Shown: positions 4,007-7,108 of the stretch, in pieces
Numbering within the stretch: position 1 is the first letter of the stretch
Layout: the number at the start of each line of letters is the position of its first letter
Source of the DNA: Desulfobacteraceae bacterium
GTDB taxonomy: Bacteria; Desulfobacterota; Desulfobacteria; Desulfobacterales; Desulfobacteraceae
NCBI GenBank assembly: GCA_030638935.1
Contig: DAOWDR010000275.1
Coordinates: forward strand, 1 to 7,108
Length of the DNA: 7,108 bases
Direction of reading: 5' to 3'
Position numbers and translations under genes: made by a program
The notes under the pieces: model-generated
Told to the model about the DNA's origin: nothing
The model's database searches: none
The model's input: the letters and a program-made list of their open reading frames with translations, nothing else

Positions 4007-5527
4007 ATGAAGTTGGATAAATATACAATTGTCATTGTCTTTTTCGTTTTATTAATTCTTCCGATAAAGGTTGCGGCCACAGACGGTAACACAGCCACGG
4101 ACAGCCATGGTGAAAAAAGCCATTATACCCTTGAGGTTATGGATCATCCGGTTAAAGAGGATGGGGGGCACAGTGCCCATGGGCATATAAATCTGGGGGA
4201 GGAGCTTCCCTTGTACAGCTGTATCCCATTTGCCTGTATGCTTTTGTCCATTGCTCTTCTTCCCCTGGTGGCCGGTACGTTCTGGCACCATCATTTTGGT
4301 AAAGTCTCTGCTTTCTGGGCGGCCAGCCTGACCATTCCTTTTGTCTTCATTTACAAAGGTCTTGCCGTATATGAAATTCTTCATATTATCCTGGCGGATT
4401 ATGTCCCGTTTATCATATTATTGTGGGCGCTTTTCACTGTTTCCGGCGGGATATTGCTGCGGGGTACACTGCGGGGAAGTCCCCTGGTCAATACTATTAT
4501 TATTTTGATTGGAACCATTCTGGCATCCTGGATGGGGACCACTGGTGCTGCCATGCTGTTGATACGGCCCTTTTTGCGGGCAAATGCACACCGGAAGAAC
4601 AAAACTTTTATGGTGGTGTTTTTTATTTTTCTAGTGGCCAATATCGGCGGTTCATTGACCCCTCTGGGAGATCCGCCTTTGTTTTTGGGATTTCTTCATG
4701 GGGTAAGTTTTTTCTGGACCTTTAAAATTCTTCCCCATATGCTTTTGGCCGCAGGTATTCTTCTGGGAGTTTATTTTTGTCTGGATACTTATTTTTATAA
4801 AAAAGAAGGGGCCAAGGCACCTGATGACGGAGAGAAAAAACCCCTTCGCCTGGCTGGAACCTATAATTTTCTCTTCCTTGGCGGAATTGTGGGGGCTGTT
4901 CTCATGAGCGGTGTTGCCGACCTTGGAGAAGTCTCAACCTTTGGAGTGCACCGAGCTGTCCAGGACTGGCTCAGGGACGGTTTGCTGGTGATTTTCGGAA
5001 TCGGCTCCCTCCTGGCAACCCCCAGAATTCTTCGGGAAGAAAATGAATTTTCCTGGTTTCCCATTATTGAGGTTGCCTATTTATTTATCGGGATCTTTGT
5101 TACCATGATTCCATGTCTTTTGTTGCTCAAGGCAGGTCCCAACGGGGCCTTTGCCTTTCTAATCAATGCGGTGAAAGAACCAATTCATTATTTTTGGGTA
5201 ACAGGGCTGCTATCTGCATTTCTGGACAATGCCCCCACATATCTCACCTTTTTTAATACAGCCCTTGGCAGTTTTTATGCAGGCATGACAGAAGCCCAGG
5301 CTGTGCCTCTGCTCATGACGGAAAAGGCTATTTATCTCCAGGCCATTTCAACCGGGGCGGTGTTTTTTGGGGCATGCAGCTATATTGGAAACGCCCCAAA
5401 TTTCATGGTCCGTTCCATTGCCTCGGAGGCGGGAACTGCCATGCCCAGTTTTTTCGGCTATATTTTTAAGTACTCTTTGATTTTTTTGATTCCGACCTTT
5501 GTTGTTGTCTCCTTAATTTTCTTTTAA
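4007..5527 (+). CDS. nhaD: NhaD-type sodium:proton antiporter (ion transporter superfamily)
   Basis: This 506-residue inner-membrane protein exchanges Na+ (or Li+) for H+ and so maintains cytoplasmic pH and sodium levels. A hydrophobic signal-like segment covers 6-24 and is followed by a His-rich hydrophilic stretch (His34, 39, 47, 55, 58, 60), probably external. About 11-12 membrane segments follow from residue 67 to the end. Family-type re-entrant and ion-path motifs are visible: SWMGTTGAAMLLIRP (174-188), NIGGSLTPLGDPP (212-224), FLDNAPTYL (405-413) and GACSYIGNAPNF (455-466). The two Asn/Gly/Pro-rich motifs sit in the two halves of the protein, as expected for the inverted-repeat fold. 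Length is normal and nothing is broken. A citrate or arsenite carrier is less likely given the GDPP and DNAP motifs. A histidine kinase gene follows after 40 nt. The ion specificity is inferred from the family. Confidence 0.87.
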   Translation: MKLDKYTIVIVFFVLLILPIKVAATDGNTATDSHGEKSHYTLEVMDHPVKEDGGHSAHGHINLGEELPLYSCIPFACMLLSIALLPLVAGTFWHHHFGKVSAFWAASLTIPFVFIYKGLAVYEILHIILADYVPFIILLWALFTVSGGILLRGTLRGSPLVNTIIILIGTILASWMGTTGAAMLLIRPFLRANAHRKNKTFMVVFFIFLVANIGGSLTPLGDPPLFLGFLHGVSFFWTFKILPHMLLAAGILLGVYFCLDTYFYKKEGAKAPDDGEKKPLRLAGTYNFLFLGGIVGAVLMSGVADLGEVSTFGVHRAVQDWLRDGLLVIFGIGSLLATPRILREENEFSWFPIIEVAYLFIGIFVTMIPCLLLLKAGPNGAFAFLINAVKEPIHYFWVTGLLSAFLDNAPTYLTFFNTALGSFYAGMTEAQAVPLLMTEKAIYLQAISTGAVFFGACSYIGNAPNFMVRSIASEAGTAMPSFFGYIFKYSLIFLIPTFVVVSLIFF

Positions 5528-5567
5528 TATACTGATTCTATACGGAATTAACCAAAAGGAGTTTCCC

Positions 5568-7108
5568 ATGAATTTTAACCTCAAAGGATTGAAAATAGCC
5601 ATTATCGGCGGTAACGACCCCTGTAGTGAAATCTTGGATATTTTAACAGGATCAGGGTTGAAAGAACTGGATATCACGGTTTTGATTGTGGCCGATACAC
5701 TGGAAAATACCAGTGGGGTGACCAGGGCAAAAATTCTTGGTATTCCAACCACCACTGATTATGGAAAGGTGTGCGATCTGGCCGGAGTTGATCTGATTTT
5801 AAAATTGAAAAACGATGAAATTCTGGCCTGTATCCTGGAAAAAATCAATACAGAAAGGGTTAGTATCATTGATCTGGACACTTACCGGGCCATGTCTTTT
5901 ATAAGCTTTCTGAAAACAGAAGAAGAAAAGATCAGGGTAAGGGAAAAAATTAAAGACAAAGAGATCTGTAGGGAAGAGCTGGTTTCCCTGTTTGATATAT
6001 TTTCAAATCGTATGATTGAGATTTCAGACAAGAAAAATGCGTTTTTAAAGACGGAAAGGGAAGACCTGATAGAAATTGAAAAGGAATTATCCCAAATTAT
6101 CCAGGGCAGTATGATTCCCACCTTTATAATCAATAACGAGCATATACTCACCCATTGGAACAGAGCCTGTGAGGAACTCACAGGTCATAACGCCTATGAA
6201 CTGGTGGGAACCGACCGCCAATGGGTGCCCTTTAGATCTGCTAAAAGGCCGACCATGGCCGATGTGGTTGTCGGGCAAATGTCCGAGGAAGATGTTAAAA
6301 AATATTACGGGTCATCATGGCGGAAATCAAAAATCATTAAAGAAGCCTATGAGGCCGAAGAGTTTTTTCCCCATCTGGGAGAGGAAGGTAAATGGATTTT
6401 TTTTACGGCAGCCCCTATTAAATCCCCGGATGGCAAGATCATTGGCGCCATTGAAACCCTAAGGGATCAGACCGAGGATAAAAAAGCCCAGGAGGAGATA
6501 GAGCTCCAGGACCAGGAATTGTCCAAACTTTATGAAAAATATAAAACATCGGAAGAAAAATACCGATCCCTGTTCAACAACAATCCCAACCCCATTTTTA
6601 TTATTGATCACCAAACTCTTGAAATTCTGGATTTTAACCATCGGGTGGAAAATGATTACGGGTATTCCAAAGTGGAGCTTTTGGGCCGTTCTTTTCTGGA
6701 GATGGGGGATAAGGATGACGAGACCATTAAAGAGGGGTTAAAGGTGCTTAAAACAGGTGAGGCTGTTCTGTTTACCAAAAAGCGCCATTACAAAAAAAAT
6801 AAAGAAGCTTTTTTTGTGAATATGAAAGTGGTGAATGCGACGTACAGCCACAGAGATGTGCTCATTGCATCCACCACAGATATCACTGAAAGCGTTGAAA
6901 AAGAGACCCAGCTTATCCAGGCCGGGAAACTAGCCACCCTGGGAACCATGGCAGCAGGAATGGCCCATGAAATAAATCAGCCCCTTAATGTGATCCAGAT
7001 TTGTGCGGATTTGATTTTGAAGATGATTAAAAAAGGGATTGCCATTCCCGATGACGAATTGGTGATGATGGCCAAGGACATAATAGATAATGTTGCCCGG
7101 GCCTCGGG
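5568..7108 (+). CDS. Cytosolic PAS sensor histidine kinase with Rossmann-like N-terminus, 3' end cut by window
   Basis: The frame is open from ATG 5568 to the right edge, giving 513 residues. AAAAGGAG lies 6 nt before the start. Residues 7-112 look like a Rossmann nucleotide-binding domain: strand LKIAIIGGND, then VLIVAD, a GIPTT turn, DLILKL and VSIIDLD. The glycine motif is atypical (GGNDPC rather than GxGxxG). A charged coiled coil follows (115-178), then PAS 1 (about 178-305, including TFIINNEHILTHWNRA and the closing FFTAAPI and GAIETLRDQTE). A short coiled linker leads to PAS 2 (332-440, YRSLFNNNPNPIFIID to STTDITE) and the HisKA region with H-box MAHEINQPLN, where His467 is the phospho-acceptor. 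The ATPase domain must lie beyond the window. No membrane segments are visible, so it senses internal signals. It probably shares the antiporter transcript; its response regulator is not in view. Confidence 0.9.
   Translation, partial: MNFNLKGLKIAIIGGNDPCSEILDILTGSGLKELDITVLIVADTLENTSGVTRAKILGIPTTTDYGKVCDLAGVDLILKLKNDEILACILEKINTERVSIIDLDTYRAMSFISFLKTEEEKIRVREKIKDKEICREELVSLFDIFSNRMIEISDKKNAFLKTEREDLIEIEKELSQIIQGSMIPTFIINNEHILTHWNRACEELTGHNAYELVGTDRQWVPFRSAKRPTMADVVVGQMSEEDVKKYYGSSWRKSKIIKEAYEAEEFFPHLGEEGKWIFFTAAPIKSPDGKIIGAIETLRDQTEDKKAQEEIELQDQELSKLYEKYKTSEEKYRSLFNNNPNPIFIIDHQTLEILDFNHRVENDYGYSKVELLGRSFLEMGDKDDETIKEGLKVLKTGEAVLFTKKRHYKKNKEAFFVNMKVVNATYSHRDVLIASTTDITESVEKETQLIQAGKLATLGTMAAGMAHEINQPLNVIQICADLILKMIKKGIAIPDDELVMMAKDIIDNVARAS

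Noticed and set aside
4174..4185. 12-bp palindrome TGCCCATGGGCA within the antiporter gene
   Set aside because: It lies in codons for Ala-His-Gly-His of the His-rich segment and is most simply explained by coding for these residues.
5882..6741. Several short open frames on both strands within the histidine kinase
   Set aside because: They overlap a continuous frame with clear PAS and H-box motifs and have no plausible starts.
1..7108. CRISPR array, tRNA, rRNA, transposase or phage genes
   Set aside because: I saw no regularly spaced repeats, tRNA-like cloverleaf, rRNA sequence or recombinase/transposase motif on either strand.

Overview
The window looks like chromosomal DNA of a Desulfobacterota (deltaproteobacterial) organism, most likely a Desulfobacterales-type sulfate reducer. 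This is inferred from protein style: an MglB-like roadblock protein directly before an MglA-type GTPase, a NhaD-type antiporter, and a soluble multi-PAS histidine kinase with a Rossmann-like N-terminus. No database search was possible, so the taxonomy is tentative. Every well-supported gene is on the + strand.

Region 1 (1-264) is A+T-rich. Its left edge appears to hold the first 11 codons of a gene running leftward off the window. The rest is a divergent upstream region with weak promoter-like motifs.

Region 2 (265-3750) is a compact five-gene cluster, probably one operon. In order it encodes an MglB-like roadblock protein, an MglA-like small GTPase, a 540-residue protein with a duplicated helical domain and a long acidic linker, a zinc-ribbon/roadblock fusion, and a second short roadblock-like protein. 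Gaps after the GTPase gene are only 5-9 nt. The GTPase keeps the MglA catalytic Arg53, Thr54 and Gln82 at the same residue numbers as Myxococcus MglA. The likely arrangement is a GTP/GDP switch (gene 2) with a roadblock GAP partner (gene 1). Genes 3-5 would be effector, scaffold or additional regulator subunits; this is inference. It is the best candidate here for an undescribed system.

Region 3 (3751-4006) is a 256-nt non-coding gap rich in inverted repeats. They include a nested 120-nt arrangement, a possible alternative hairpin and a clean 13-bp dyad just upstream of the next gene. It probably carries the end of the roadblock transcript and the control region of the next unit.

Region 4 (4007-7108) holds an NhaD-type Na+/H+ antiporter gene. 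It is followed 40 nt later by a cytosolic sensor histidine kinase with Rossmann-like, coiled-coil, PAS, PAS and HisKA parts, cut by the right edge before its ATPase domain. The two are probably co-transcribed and may link ion or pH homeostasis to an internal redox or metabolite signal.
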